64,000 nucleotides of DNA from Firm-08 sp045541535 (GCA_045541535.1 JAZQJG010000011.1:61711-125710); one strand, 5' to 3'; shown: positions 30,166 to 40,321, counted from the stretch's first letter. The notes: a model not told the origin generated them from the sequence alone. Program-made: numbers and translations.

Positions 30166-33100
30166 TTGCATTTAAAGAGTCTGGAAATTCAGGGATTCAA
30201 ATCTTTCCCTGACAAAATTGATATCCAGTTTCCCGGCGGCATTACGGCCATCGTGGGCCCCAACGGCTCCGGCAAGAGTAATATTTCCGATGCCATTCGC
30301 TGGGTATTGGGCGAAAAATCCGGTAAGCAGTTGCGTTCTTCCAAAATGGAGGACGTGATCTTTACCGGTACTGCCAAGCGCCGTCCCCAGGGGTTTGCGC
30401 AGGTATCATTGACCATTGACAATAGCGATCACGCTCTGCCGGTGGAATACAACGAGGTAACTGTGTCCCGCAGATATTACAGAAGCGGTGAGAGTGAGTA
30501 TTATATCAACAAACAGCAGGTCCGTTGGAAAGACATCACAGAACTGTTTTTGGATACCGGTTTGGGTAAAGACGGTTATTCCATTATCGGACAGGGTAAG
30601 ATTGCAGAGATTCTTTCGCCGAAAAGCGATGATCGTCGTGCTGTTTTGGAAGAGGTAGCCGGTATTTCCAAATACCGCTACAGCAAAAACGAAGCAATGC
30701 GTAAATTGCAATCCACCGAGGATAATCTGGTGCGCTTGTACGATATTCTCAACGAGTTGGCCGAACGTGTGCCCGTACTGGAGAGTCAGAGCAAAAAAGC
30801 CAAACAGTATCTGGAATACCGTGATGAAAAGACTACCCTTGATATTTCCATCTGGATGTATGAGATTGAACGCATCAAGGACAGCAGTGCCAAAATCAAG
30901 GAAGACTATTCCATTGCCGCCGCACAGTTGCAGGACGTCAGTCGTGAACTGAACAACATTGAAAGCGATATCAACGAACATTTTTCCGGAAACCAGCAAA
31001 TTAATATTGAGCTGGAGAATTTGCGTCTGTCCGTCAGTTCTGCTGAGGAAAAGGTGGCAGAACTGCAATCTTCGGTGGCCGTGCTGGATAGCCGTATTGC
31101 CTATATGGAGCAAGATATCCGGAAGGCGGAAAGTGAAATGGAGTCCATTGACGGTCGCTGTGCGGAGATTAACGCCGCTATTGAGGATTGTCAGCGTCAG
31201 GCGGAAGAGAAGAAACAACAAATCAGCGCTTGTCAGCAACAGATGGCAAGTTTTTATGAACAACTGGAGGAGTTATCTCAAACCAGTGAAGGTCAGCAAC
31301 AAAAGAGCGCAGAAATTCGTGAAGAAATTGCTCGCTTGAGTGAAGAGAAAAACAATCTTCGAATGGAAAAAATCTCGGTTGAAACCCAGATTGCCGCTCT
31401 GGAAGAGCATAAGGCAGAGGTTTTGCAGACCGTAGCGCAAAAAGAACCTGAATCAGCGGCGGTGCAGCAGGAGATTGACGGAATTGATGCTCAGCTTGCA
31501 GAATGTGATGCCAAATTGCAAGAGCTATCCAACGTTGAGGATGGTATTCGTTATTTGTCCGACATTAAACGTCAGGCTTTTGAGAAGGCGGATGCCGCTT
31601 TGGAAGAGGCGGCCGAAGACGTTAAGCAAAAGAGCAACCGCTTACAGATGCTCAAAGATATGGAAAAGCATCTGGAAGGATATCAGGGCAGTGTTAAAAC
31701 CGTTCTGCGGGAAGCGGAGCGAGGCAGACTGCAAGGAATTTGCGGCACGATTTCTCAGTTGATCCGTGTGCCCGACAAATATATCACGGCAATTGAAACC
31801 GCACTTGGCGGCGCAATTCAGAACGTGGTGGCCAAAACCGAGGCGGATGCCAAAAAGGCCATCTTTTTGCTCAAATCGCAAAACGCCGGTCGTGTGACCG
31901 TATTGCCTCTGGATACCATTCGTATCTCGGAGTTAAATGCGGCAGAATTTAAAAAGTATGACGGATTTATTGGCGTTGCCGCTGATCTGGTCAAAACCGA
32001 CTATCCCAAGGCCATCGGCTTTTTGCTGGGCAAGATTTTGGTGGTGGATCATCTGGATCACGCCACTGCGCTGGCGGCCAAAACCGGTCATAAATACAGA
32101 ATCGTCACGCTGGACGGTCAGATTGTAAACGTGGGTGGATCCCTGACCGGCGGTTCTGCCTCCCGATCCTCCGGTCTGCTCAGCAGAAGCTTGGAGCAGG
32201 AGAGAATTGCGGCAGAACTTGAAAAGGCCGAGGCTGTTTTGGATGAGAAAAAGCAGGCGACGCAGAAAGCAAAAGAAGAGTTTGCGTTAGCCGATGCCAA
32301 AATGGAAGGCTTGCGCGCCGAACAAGATACGGTGAACGAGCAAATCGTCACCTTAAACCATCTCAAGGAAAACAAGGCGGTAGTGCTGGATTCCTACCAG
32401 GCTATTTTAAATAACCTGAGGGATGAGCTGCAACAAATGGCCGCCGCTATGGAACTTCACACGGCACATGCCGATCAGTGTGATGAAAGAACTGCAGATA
32501 TTGAGAAACAATTGGATGCGCAACAAAAAACGTTGCTGTCTTTGGAAAATCTCAGTGGGGAAAATCAGCAAAAAGCAGAACAAATCAAGGCTGATATGCA
32601 ACAGTGTCAGGTGCAGGAAAGCGGCGTCTTTAAGGAAATCGAAGGTATTGACAATATGATCCGTCAATATCAAACACAGCTTGAGCAGGTATCTGCCGAT
32701 AAGGGCGAGCGTCAGCAATCGGTTGATGCGGCCAAACTTGCAATGGAAGAGGCGGCATTGGAAAAAGAACAGCTTGCCACTGATCTGGAGCAAACCCGTG
32801 TTACCATTGGAGAAAGCCAGAAGAAATCTGCCGAACTGATCAAACAGCGTGATGAAAACGATGCCAAACAGACCAATCTTCGCTCTATGCAGAAGGATAA
32901 GTTGGCGGTAAAGGAACAACTCCTTGCTGAAACGAGCCGCTTGGAAAACCGACTGAACAACATTTCCGAGCAAAGCGAGTCCTTGATCGCAAAACTGATG
33001 GACGAGTATAACTTGACCGTCACCGAAGCGGAGGAGAAGCGAACGGTGCTGGAAGACGTGCCCGCTTCCAAAAAACGTGCAAGCGAGCTCAGAAATAAGA

Positions 33101-33735
33101 TGCGTGCCCTTGGTAACGTCAATCTGGATTCTATTGAGGAATATGCCGAGGTTAAAAAGCGCCACGACTTTTTGCAAGAGCAGGTGGACGACCTTACTGT
33201 TTCCAAACGTGATCTTGAAAAGCTGATTACCGAGTTGCTTTCTCAGATGAAGATCATTTTTGCCGAAAACTTTGAACGGTTAAACGTTCAGTTTGATGCT
33301 ATTTTCAAGGAATTGTTTGGCGGCGGTCGTGCAGAACTGATTCTGGAGGATCCTGAAAACGTATTGGATTGTAACATTGATATCAAGGTGGCACCGCCCG
33401 GAAAGATTATCAAAAACATTATGTCTCTTTCCGGTGGTGAACAGGCATTGAGTGCGATTGCGCTGTACTTTGCGATCTTAAAGATCCGTCCTACACCTTT
33501 CTGCGTTATGGACGAGATTGAGGCCGCATTGGACGACGTAAACGTAGCCAGATTTGCCGCCTATCTGCGTAAGTTCAGCGATCGGGTGCAATTTATTACC
33601 ATTACACATCGTCGCGGCACGATGGAGGAGGCGGACGTTCTGTATGGTGTGACCATGCAGGAGAAGGGTGTTTCCAAACTCTTGACCATCAACGTCGGTG
33701 AAATGGAAAAACAACTTAAATTAAACGTAAAGTAG
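30166..33735 (+). CDS. smc: chromosome segregation SMC ATPase
   Basis: Condensin ATPase for chromosome organisation, 1189 residues from the TTG at 30166. That start is chosen because it gives the family-typical MHLKSLEIQGFKSF and has aagga ten bases upstream; a TTG seven codons earlier has no site. Walker A GPNGSGKSNI is at about 31-39, then a coiled coil, a hinge at about 500-650 (GRLQGICGTISQLI, GGSLTGGSASR), a second coiled coil, and the head half with LSGGEQALSAIALYF signature and Walker B VMDEIEAALDD. ftsY follows after 9 bases. Confidence 0.97.
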   Translation: MHLKSLEIQGFKSFPDKIDIQFPGGITAIVGPNGSGKSNISDAIRWVLGEKSGKQLRSSKMEDVIFTGTAKRRPQGFAQVSLTIDNSDHALPVEYNEVTVSRRYYRSGESEYYINKQQVRWKDITELFLDTGLGKDGYSIIGQGKIAEILSPKSDDRRAVLEEVAGISKYRYSKNEAMRKLQSTEDNLVRLYDILNELAERVPVLESQSKKAKQYLEYRDEKTTLDISIWMYEIERIKDSSAKIKEDYSIAAAQLQDVSRELNNIESDINEHFSGNQQINIELENLRLSVSSAEEKVAELQSSVAVLDSRIAYMEQDIRKAESEMESIDGRCAEINAAIEDCQRQAEEKKQQISACQQQMASFYEQLEELSQTSEGQQQKSAEIREEIARLSEEKNNLRMEKISVETQIAALEEHKAEVLQTVAQKEPESAAVQQEIDGIDAQLAECDAKLQELSNVEDGIRYLSDIKRQAFEKADAALEEAAEDVKQKSNRLQMLKDMEKHLEGYQGSVKTVLREAERGRLQGICGTISQLIRVPDKYITAIETALGGAIQNVVAKTEADAKKAIFLLKSQNAGRVTVLPLDTIRISELNAAEFKKYDGFIGVAADLVKTDYPKAIGFLLGKILVVDHLDHATALAAKTGHKYRIVTLDGQIVNVGGSLTGGSASRSSGLLSRSLEQERIAAELEKAEAVLDEKKQATQKAKEEFALADAKMEGLRAEQDTVNEQIVTLNHLKENKAVVLDSYQAILNNLRDELQQMAAAMELHTAHADQCDERTADIEKQLDAQQKTLLSLENLSGENQQKAEQIKADMQQCQVQESGVFKEIEGIDNMIRQYQTQLEQVSADKGERQQSVDAAKLAMEEAALEKEQLATDLEQTRVTIGESQKKSAELIKQRDENDAKQTNLRSMQKDKLAVKEQLLAETSRLENRLNNISEQSESLIAKLMDEYNLTVTEAEEKRTVLEDVPASKKRASELRNKMRALGNVNLDSIEEYAEVKKRHDFLQEQVDDLTVSKRDLEKLITELLSQMKIIFAENFERLNVQFDAIFKELFGGGRAELILEDPENVLDCNIDIKVAPPGKIIKNIMSLSGGEQALSAIALYFAILKIRPTPFCVMDEIEAALDDVNVARFAAYLRKFSDRVQFITITHRRGTMEEADVLYGVTMQEKGVSKLLTINVGEMEKQLKLNVK

Positions 33736-33744
33736 GAATTTTTT

Positions 33745-34650
33745 GTGGGATTTTTTGAAAAACTGAAAAACGGTCTTGCCAAAACCAAGCAAAACGTCAG
33801 TCAAAAGCTGGATGGCGTATTGAAGATGTTTGGCAAGATCGATGAAGACCTTTTTGAAGAACTGGAAGAAGCGCTGATTGAAGCAGATCTTGGCGTGGAA
33901 ACTACGATGGAGATTATGGACGAACTTCGGGCGCGTACCAAGGAAGGCAAAATCCGTGAGCCGGAGGAAATCCGTTCTGCACTGCAGGAAATTATCACGG
34001 ATATGATGTCCCGGGCGGATGCAAGCCTTCATACCGGCACCAAGCCCTCTGTAATTCTGATGATCGGCGTGAATGGTGTGGGCAAAACCACCACCACGGC
34101 AAAGCTTGCCAACAACTTCAAAAAGCAAGGGAAAAAGGTGATTCTCGGCGCCGCTGACACCTTCCGTGCCGCCGCCGCTGAACAGCTTACCACTTGGGCG
34201 GATCGTATTGGCGTGGATATCATCAAGCAGGGGCAGGGAGCCGATCCCGCCGCCGTTGTTTTTGACACCATCAATGCGGCAAAGGCGAGAGGTGCTGACA
34301 TAATCATTTGCGACACCGCCGGTCGCCTTCACAATAAAGTGAATTTGCTCAACGAACTGGGAAAAATTTATCGCGTGATTCAAACCCAGCTTCCCGATGC
34401 CGATACCGAGGTGCTTTTGGTGTTGGATGCAACCACCGGTCAAAATGCGGTGCATCAAGCCAAAGAGTTTCAAAAGGTGGCGGAGATCACCGGCGTGGTG
34501 CTCACCAAATTGGATGGTAGCGCCAAGGGTGGCATTGTAGTACCCATTCAGCATGAGCTGGAATTGCCGGTCAAGCTGGTCGGTGTGGGTGAAGGCGCAG
34601 AGGATCTGCAACCCTTCTCCGCAGAGGATTTTGTAAAAGCATTGTTTTGA
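33745..34650 (+). CDS. ftsY: signal recognition particle receptor FtsY
   Basis: GTPase that docks SRP-ribosome complexes at the membrane, 301 residues. The NG domain is complete: GVNGVGKTTTTAKLA (P-loop), DTFRAAAAEQL, CDTAGRLHNKVNLLNEL, TKLDGSAKGG and the C-terminal VGVGEGAEDLQPF. The acidic A domain of larger FtsYs is almost absent, as usual in Clostridia. The start is GTG with an aggaa site. It is translated with smc. Confidence 0.97.
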   Translation: MGFFEKLKNGLAKTKQNVSQKLDGVLKMFGKIDEDLFEELEEALIEADLGVETTMEIMDELRARTKEGKIREPEEIRSALQEIITDMMSRADASLHTGTKPSVILMIGVNGVGKTTTTAKLANNFKKQGKKVILGAADTFRAAAAEQLTTWADRIGVDIIKQGQGADPAAVVFDTINAAKARGADIIICDTAGRLHNKVNLLNELGKIYRVIQTQLPDADTEVLLVLDATTGQNAVHQAKEFQKVAEITGVVLTKLDGSAKGGIVVPIQHELELPVKLVGVGEGAEDLQPFSAEDFVKALF

Positions 34651-34660
34651 GGTATAGAGA

Positions 34661-35377
34661 ATGAGAGAGAACAACCGGCGGAATGATCAACTCCGCGAAT
34701 TAAAAATTCAAAAGGACTTTACCAAATACGCTGAGGGCAGTGTGCTGTTCTGCGCCGGTAATACCTGGGTTTTATGTAACGCCAGTGTGGAGGAAAAGGT
34801 GCCGCCCTTTTTGAAGGACAGTGGCAAGGGCTGGGTTACGGCAGAATACAATATGTTGCCCCGTGCCACCTCCACCCGTAACAGCCGTGATATTTCCAAA
34901 CTCAAACTCAACGGACGCAGTGCGGAAATTCAGCGTTTGATCGGCAGAGCCCTGCGGGGCGCTGTGGATCTGGAGGCGCTGGGGGAGCGAACCATCACGA
35001 TTGACTGCGACGTGTTGCAGGCTGACGGCGGTACCAGAACAGCTTCTATCAGTGGCGGTTTTATTGCCCTGAAAATGGCAGTGAACAAGTTGCTGGAAGC
35101 CGGCGTGTTGGAAAAAGATCCCATCAAACACGCCGTGGCGGCCGTAAGCGTCGGTATTGTAAACGATATTCCGATGCTTGATCTATGCTACAGCGAGGAT
35201 AGCGGCGCTATGGCGGACGTAAACGTGATTATGACGGATGCCGGTGGCTTTGTTGAAATTCAGGGCACCGGTGAGGGCCGCGACTTTACCAGGGCGGAAT
35301 TGAATGAACTGTTGCTCCTGGCAGAAAAGGGCTGTGATGAAATTTTTGCGGCTCAACAAAAGGCATTGGAGAAATAA
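34661..35377 (+). CDS. rph: ribonuclease PH
   Basis: Phosphorolytic 3'-5' exoribonuclease that trims tRNA precursors, 238 residues. It shows RENNRRNDQLRELKI at the N-terminus, GWVTAEYNMLPRATSTRNSRD with the phosphate-binding Arg, and RTASISGGFIALKMAVNKL. Length is normal. It sits in a run of RNA and nucleotide maintenance genes and precedes rdgB by two bases. Confidence 0.97.
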   Translation: MRENNRRNDQLRELKIQKDFTKYAEGSVLFCAGNTWVLCNASVEEKVPPFLKDSGKGWVTAEYNMLPRATSTRNSRDISKLKLNGRSAEIQRLIGRALRGAVDLEALGERTITIDCDVLQADGGTRTASISGGFIALKMAVNKLLEAGVLEKDPIKHAVAAVSVGIVNDIPMLDLCYSEDSGAMADVNVIMTDAGGFVEIQGTGEGRDFTRAELNELLLLAEKGCDEIFAAQQKALEK

Positions 35378-35379
35378 CG

Positions 35380-35985
35380 ATGAATAATACCTTTGTGCTC
35401 GCTTCCAATAATGGGCATAAGTTAAGAGAATTCAGAGAGATTTTTGCTCTGCTCGGTTTTGAGGTGTTATCCTTGAAAGAGGCCGGTGTGGAGGTAGACC
35501 CGGAAGAAAACGGCGTAACCTTTGCTGAAAACGCTATGATCAAAGCAAAGGCAGTATATGACATCTGTAAATTGCCCACCGTGGCAGACGACAGCGGTCT
35601 TTGCGTTGATGCGTTAAATGGAGAACCCGGTGTATACAGCGCTCGTTACGGAAATCAACCGGATGATGCCGCCCGCCGTACCTATCTGTTTGAAAAAATG
35701 AAGGATGTGGATACTGCTCACAGAACGGCTCATTTTACCAGCGCGATTGCCTGTGTATTGGATGATGATTGTTCCTTTACCGTAGAAGGGCATTGTTATG
35801 GTAGCATCGCCTTTGAGGAGCGTGGCGATAACGGCTTTGGCTATGATTGTATGTTCTGCCCCGATGAATTTGAGGGCAAAACCTTTTCCGAAATTTCGGC
35901 GTCGGAAAAAAACAGCATTAGCCACCGTGGCAGAGCACTTGAGAACTTTATGAAAAGAATCAAAGAAATACAGGGAGAGAACTGA
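35380..35985 (+). CDS. rdgB: XTP/dITP diphosphatase (non-canonical NTPase)
   Basis: Removes inosine- and xanthosine-type nucleotides from the pool, 201 residues. Conserved parts are LASNNGHKLREFREI, FAENAMIKAKAVYDI, VADDSGLCVDALNGEPGVYSARY and the GFGYDCMFCPDE region, followed by SEKNSISHRGRAL. The rph-rdgB order is a classic pair. A YhbY gene follows after two bases. Confidence 0.97.
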   Translation: MNNTFVLASNNGHKLREFREIFALLGFEVLSLKEAGVEVDPEENGVTFAENAMIKAKAVYDICKLPTVADDSGLCVDALNGEPGVYSARYGNQPDDAARRTYLFEKMKDVDTAHRTAHFTSAIACVLDDDCSFTVEGHCYGSIAFEERGDNGFGYDCMFCPDEFEGKTFSEISASEKNSISHRGRALENFMKRIKEIQGEN

Positions 35986-35987
35986 TT

Positions 35988-36287
35988 ATGATTACCAGCA
36001 AACAACGGGCGTTCCTTCGCTCTATTGCGGCAGGAGAGGATACTATTTTTCAGTTGGGCAAGGAAGGAATCAGCGATAATTTTATTAAGCAGCTGGACCT
36101 TGCTCTGGAAAAACGTGAAATTATAAAATTTAAAGTATTGGATACTGCTTTGTTGGACGTACGGGAAGCGGCAGAAGAACTGGCGTTAGCAACGCGCAGT
36201 AACGTTGTGCAGGTGATCGGAAAGAAAATCGTTCTGTATCGTCCGGCCTCCAAACCCGAATCCCGTAAAATCGTGTTGCCGAGGTGA
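35988..36287 (+). CDS. yhbY: YhbY/CRM-domain RNA-binding protein
   Basis: A 99-residue protein of the CRM family, which binds pre-50S ribosomal particles. It has the family N-terminus TSKQRAFLRSIAAGEDTIFQLGKEGISDNFI and the core VQVIGKKIVLYRPASK. It lies between rdgB and nadD, as in many Firmicutes. The ATG at 35988 has an aggga site within rdgB. Confidence 0.93.
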   Translation: MITSKQRAFLRSIAAGEDTIFQLGKEGISDNFIKQLDLALEKREIIKFKVLDTALLDVREAAEELALATRSNVVQVIGKKIVLYRPASKPESRKIVLPR

Positions 36288-36289
36288 AT

Positions 36290-37453
36290 ATGAAACGGTT
36301 GTTGTTTTACGGCGGCACCTTTGATCCACCGCATTCGGGCCATTTTCACCTGTTGCGTCAAGCGGTCAAACGGTTTCGATTTGACAAAATTATTGTAATG
36401 CCTACAGCAACTCCACCTCACAAAACGTCGGCTCATTTTTTGAGTGATGAAAAACGGTTTCGTGCGGTGGAAATGTTGCTTGGCAGCATTCGTGGCGTCA
36501 CGGTCAGCGATTGGGAGATGCGTAAGGGCGGAAAAAGTTACAGCATTGAGACGGTTAGCTATCTGAAGGATCTGTATCCTGATTATGAAATCTGGTTTTT
36601 GATGGGATCGGATATGCTGTTTTCTTTTGAAAATTGGTATCAGGCTGACAAGCTTGCAGGGATGTGCACGTTGCTGGCGGCCGCCCGCACCAAGGAGGAC
36701 GTTGAGCGTCTTGGACCGCAGGCAAAACGTTTGGAATCTGAACTTGGAGTCAAGTGCGTGATTCTGCAGATCCCCGTGGTTGATAAGAGTTCAACCGGAA
36801 TCAGAGAAGGGGAGATTGATCCCACTTTGCCGCTGGAACTGCGATACTTTCTGTACGGAAAAGAAGCACTTGCACCCTTGGAGGCATACCTTCGGGATAA
36901 TCTGACTCCTGAAAAATACGATCATTCCTATCGGGTAGCAGAGTATGCCGCGGAACTGGCGCGAATTCATGGTGCGGATGAGCAGCAGGTGTATCTGGCT
37001 TCTCTATTGCACGATGCCACGAAGTGCTGGGGCAAAAAAAGACAGCTTGCTTATCTGCAAAAACGTCACTATAAGTTGTCTGTTGAAGATCGGCAGGCAC
37101 CGCAAATTTATCATCAAATTACCGGTGCTCTCTTTGCGGGTGAAAAGTTTTACGTGCGGGACCGCTCTATTTTGCAGGCGATCAAATGTCATACAACCGG
37201 CAGAGAACGGATGACGGCACTGGATAAGATTTTGTTTTTGGCTGATAGCATTGAGCCGGCCCGTACCTATGAAGGCGTTGAGGAAATGCGTCGGACGGCA
37301 CAGATTGATCTGGACCGTGCGGTGCTGATGAATTTTGATCGCTCGATCACTTATATTGTTAAAAAAGGCTTCTTCTTGCACCCGCAAACAGTGGCGGCCC
37401 GCAATTGGATGCTGAAATCTATTATTACGGAGGACAAACAGGATGGCAGATAA
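36290..37453 (+). CDS. nadD: NadD-YqeK fusion: nicotinate-nucleotide adenylyltransferase plus HD hydrolase
   Basis: A 387-residue bifunctional protein. Residues 1-190 are NadD, which makes deamido-NAD, with GGTFDPPHSGHFHLLRQA and VVDKSSTGIREGE. Residues about 200-380 are YqeK, an HD-domain hydrolase thought to cleave Ap4A, with EKYDHSYRVAEYA, LLHDATKCWG, YHQITGALFAGE, CHTTGRERMT and FLADSIEPAR supplying the metal ligands. In most Firmicutes these are two adjacent genes; here one frame spans both without a break. The start ATG 36290 follows a gccgaggtg site. It overlaps rsfS by 11 bases. Confidence 0.95.
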   Translation: MKRLLFYGGTFDPPHSGHFHLLRQAVKRFRFDKIIVMPTATPPHKTSAHFLSDEKRFRAVEMLLGSIRGVTVSDWEMRKGGKSYSIETVSYLKDLYPDYEIWFLMGSDMLFSFENWYQADKLAGMCTLLAAARTKEDVERLGPQAKRLESELGVKCVILQIPVVDKSSTGIREGEIDPTLPLELRYFLYGKEALAPLEAYLRDNLTPEKYDHSYRVAEYAAELARIHGADEQQVYLASLLHDATKCWGKKRQLAYLQKRHYKLSVEDRQAPQIYHQITGALFAGEKFYVRDRSILQAIKCHTTGRERMTALDKILFLADSIEPARTYEGVEEMRRTAQIDLDRAVLMNFDRSITYIVKKGFFLHPQTVAARNWMLKSIITEDKQDGR

Positions 37454-37811
37454 CAATCAAAAGCTTTTGGAAGTGATTGTGCGTTCGCTGGATTCCAAAA
37501 AAGGACAAGATATTCAGGTTTTAAAAATTGACAGCATTACGGTAATGACCGATTATTTCGTAATTTGTACCGGCGGCTCTTCTACCCAGGTCAAGGCGCT
37601 GGCAGATGAAGCGGAGTATCAGGTAACACAGCAACTTGGCATTGAGCCCATTCACAAGGATCTCAATGACGGAGGCAAGTGGATGCTGTTGGATTATGCC
37701 GGTGTTATGGTACACGTTTTCTGTACCGAATCCCGCGATTTTTATAAGCTGGAACGGCTGTGGGCTGACGGCGAATCAATGGATATTGCGCAATGGATCA
37801 AGGAGGATTAA
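37443..37811 (+). CDS. rsfS: ribosomal silencing factor RsfS
   Basis: Binds L14 and blocks subunit joining in starvation, 122 residues. Typical sequence is SKKGQDIQVLKIDSITVMTDYFVICTGGSSTQVKALAD and KWMLLDYAGVMVHVFCTESRDFYKLERLW. It is placed directly after the YqeK domain, as is conserved, and overlaps that gene. It ends two bases before leuS. Confidence 0.97.
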   Translation: MADNNQKLLEVIVRSLDSKKGQDIQVLKIDSITVMTDYFVICTGGSSTQVKALADEAEYQVTQQLGIEPIHKDLNDGGKWMLLDYAGVMVHVFCTESRDFYKLERLWADGESMDIAQWIKED

Positions 37812-37813
37812 CG

Positions 37814-40219
37814 ATGAAATACGATTTTCAGGGAATTGAGAAAAAATGGCAAAAGTATTGGGAAGATAATCATACCTTTGAAGTAAAAAATGATTATTCC
37901 AAGCCCAAGTTTTACGGGCTGGTTGAATTTCCTTACCCGTCGGGTCAGGGTCTTCACGTGGGGCATCCCCGTTCTTATACGGCGCTGGACGTTATCAGCC
38001 GTAAAAAGAGAATGGAGGGTTACAACGTTTTGTATCCCATGGGTTGGGACGCTTTCGGTCTGCCTACGGAAAACTATGCCATTAAGAATAAAATTCATCC
38101 GGCAGTTGTAACCAAAAATAACGTTAACCATTTTAAAAAGCAGTTGCAGAGTTTAGGTCTGTCCTTTGACTGGTCCAGAGAGATTGATACCACCGATCCT
38201 GCATATTTTAAATGGACGCAATGGATTTTCCTTCAACTCTTTAAAAAAGGTCTTGCCTATAAAAAAGAAATGAACGTTAACTGGTGTACCTGCTGTAAGG
38301 TAGTGCTGGCCAACGAGGAAGTTGTTAACGGCGCCTGTGAGCGTTGTAACGGCCCTGTAATCCATAAGGTAAAGAGCCAGTGGATGTTGAAAATTACCGA
38401 GTATGCCCAGCGCTTGATTGACGATCTGGATGAGGTTGATTTTATTGAGCGCGTTAAGACCCAGCAGAAGAACTGGATCGGTCGTAGCGAAGGTGCTTCC
38501 GTTTGGTTTGATACCACAGTAGGGGAGAAATTGGAGATTTATACCACCCGTCCCGATACCTTGTTTGGCGCCACCTATATGGTTATCTCACCCGAACATC
38601 CCTTTATTGATACCTTCGCTGATAAGATTGAAAACATTGAGGACGTTCGCGCCTATTGCAAAAAAGCAGCGGCCAAATCCGATTTTGAGCGTACTGAGCT
38701 TGCCAAAGAAAAGAGCGGCGTCGTTCTGCAGGGTGTTTGTGGTATCAATCCGGTCAACGATCAGGAAATTCCGATCTACGTTTCCGATTACGTTCTGATG
38801 ACCTACGGCACCGGCGCCATTATGGCGGTACCTGCTCACGATACCCGTGACTATGAATTTGCAAAACTGTTTGATATTCCTATGGTGCAGGTCGTGGCCG
38901 GCGGTGATATCTCCGAGGCCGCCTTTACCGACGTTGAAACCGGCATTATGATGAACAGCGGCTTCCTCAACGATCTCACCGTTGCTGAAGCTAAGGAAGC
39001 GATTATTAAGTTTTTGGAAGAAAAGGGAATTGGTAAGAAGAAGGTCAATTTCAAACTGCGCGACTGGGTGTTCTCCCGTCAACGCTATTGGGGTGAGCCG
39101 ATTCCGATTGTAAAATGCGATTGCTGCGGTTACGTTGCAATTCCCGAAGAAGAATTGCCCTTGAAATTGCCTGAGGTTGAGAGCTATGAGCCCACTGACA
39201 CCGGTGAAAGCCCCCTGGCAAAGATTGATTCTTGGGTCAATACCACCTGCCCTAAGTGCGGTGCTCCCGCAAAGCGCGAGACCGATACGATGCCCCAATG
39301 GGCAGGCTCTTCTTGGTATTTCCTGCGCTATCTGGATCCCCACAACGATAAGGAAATTGCCAGTAAGGAAGCACTGCAATATTGGATGCCCGTAGATTGG
39401 TACAACGGCGGTATGGAACATACCACATTGCATCTTCTGTATTCCAGATTCTGGGCTAAGTTCTTGTATGATATTGACGTTCTTGACTGCAAAGAACCTT
39501 ATCAAAAGCGTACCTCTCACGGTATGATTCTGGGCGAGAATAACGAAAAAATGAGTAAATCCCGTGGCAACGTGGTGAATCCCGACGATATCGTGGAGCA
39601 ATATGGCGCCGATACCTTGAGAATGTACGAGATGTTTATCGGCGACTTTGAAAAGAGCGCCCCTTGGTCCACTAATTCCATCAAGGGTTGTAAGCGCTTT
39701 TTGGAGCGTGCGTTCTCTCTGATGGACATTTATGACGGACGGGAAGGTATGGATGCGGCCATTGAGGCGGAATTCCACAAAACCATCAAAAAGGTTACCT
39801 CCGATATTGACAATATGAAATTCAATACCGCCATCGCTCAGTTGATGAGCTTGATCAATTTGATCTATGCCAAGGGTAACGTTACCAAGGACGAGTTGAA
39901 GATTTTTGTTACTATGCTCAATCCCTTTGCTCCTCACGTGACTGAGGAAATGTGGGCGTTGGCCGGCTTTGAAGGTGACGTTTATCATACCCAGTGGCCT
40001 GCTTATGATGAGTCCAAGACGGTTAGCGATACCGTTGAAATTGCCGTTCAGATTATGGGCAAGGTTCGCGGCAAACTGGTGGTTGGAGCAAACGATGATC
40101 AGGATACCGTTCTTGCGGCCGTGCAGGCGGATGCCAAACTGGCATCTTGGCTGGAGGGTAAACAGCTTATTAAGGTGATCTACGTTCCCGGCAAGCTGAT
40201 GAACATCGTAGCAAAATAA
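37814..40219 (+). CDS. leuS: leucyl-tRNA synthetase
   Basis: Class I synthetase charging leucine, 801 residues from the ATG at 37814 (aaggagga site). It has the HIGH-type motif HVGHPRSYTALDV, a CP1 editing domain (TTRPDTLFGATYMV, TGAIMAVPAHDTRDY), two zinc-type Cys pairs (CDCCGY, CPKCGA) and KMSKSRGNVVNPDD. The length fits the bacterial type. It is the last gene of the run that begins with smc. No T-box leader is present because it is inside an operon. Confidence 0.98.
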   Translation: MKYDFQGIEKKWQKYWEDNHTFEVKNDYSKPKFYGLVEFPYPSGQGLHVGHPRSYTALDVISRKKRMEGYNVLYPMGWDAFGLPTENYAIKNKIHPAVVTKNNVNHFKKQLQSLGLSFDWSREIDTTDPAYFKWTQWIFLQLFKKGLAYKKEMNVNWCTCCKVVLANEEVVNGACERCNGPVIHKVKSQWMLKITEYAQRLIDDLDEVDFIERVKTQQKNWIGRSEGASVWFDTTVGEKLEIYTTRPDTLFGATYMVISPEHPFIDTFADKIENIEDVRAYCKKAAAKSDFERTELAKEKSGVVLQGVCGINPVNDQEIPIYVSDYVLMTYGTGAIMAVPAHDTRDYEFAKLFDIPMVQVVAGGDISEAAFTDVETGIMMNSGFLNDLTVAEAKEAIIKFLEEKGIGKKKVNFKLRDWVFSRQRYWGEPIPIVKCDCCGYVAIPEEELPLKLPEVESYEPTDTGESPLAKIDSWVNTTCPKCGAPAKRETDTMPQWAGSSWYFLRYLDPHNDKEIASKEALQYWMPVDWYNGGMEHTTLHLLYSRFWAKFLYDIDVLDCKEPYQKRTSHGMILGENNEKMSKSRGNVVNPDDIVEQYGADTLRMYEMFIGDFEKSAPWSTNSIKGCKRFLERAFSLMDIYDGREGMDAAIEAEFHKTIKKVTSDIDNMKFNTAIAQLMSLINLIYAKGNVTKDELKIFVTMLNPFAPHVTEEMWALAGFEGDVYHTQWPAYDESKTVSDTVEIAVQIMGKVRGKLVVGANDDQDTVLAAVQADAKLASWLEGKQLIKVIYVPGKLMNIVAK

Positions 40220-40238
40220 AAAAATTGGCATAAAGATA

Positions 40239-40267
40239 TTGACAAGCCTGCCTTTTTTCTGTATAAT
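40239..40267 (+). promoter_or_regulatory. strong sigma-A promoter for rpsU
   Basis: TTGACA at 40239-40244, 17-base spacer, TATAAT at 40262-40267: full consensus. Confidence 0.92.
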
Positions 40268-40321
40268 GCTATTATCCGCAATTTTGTGGATTGTTTCGTC
40301 AAGCGGAGGGAGGGAAAACCA

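Noticed and set aside
38588..40231. 547-residue minus-strand frame opposite leuS
   Set aside because: Shadow frame created by codon bias of leuS; leuS itself has every synthetase motif.
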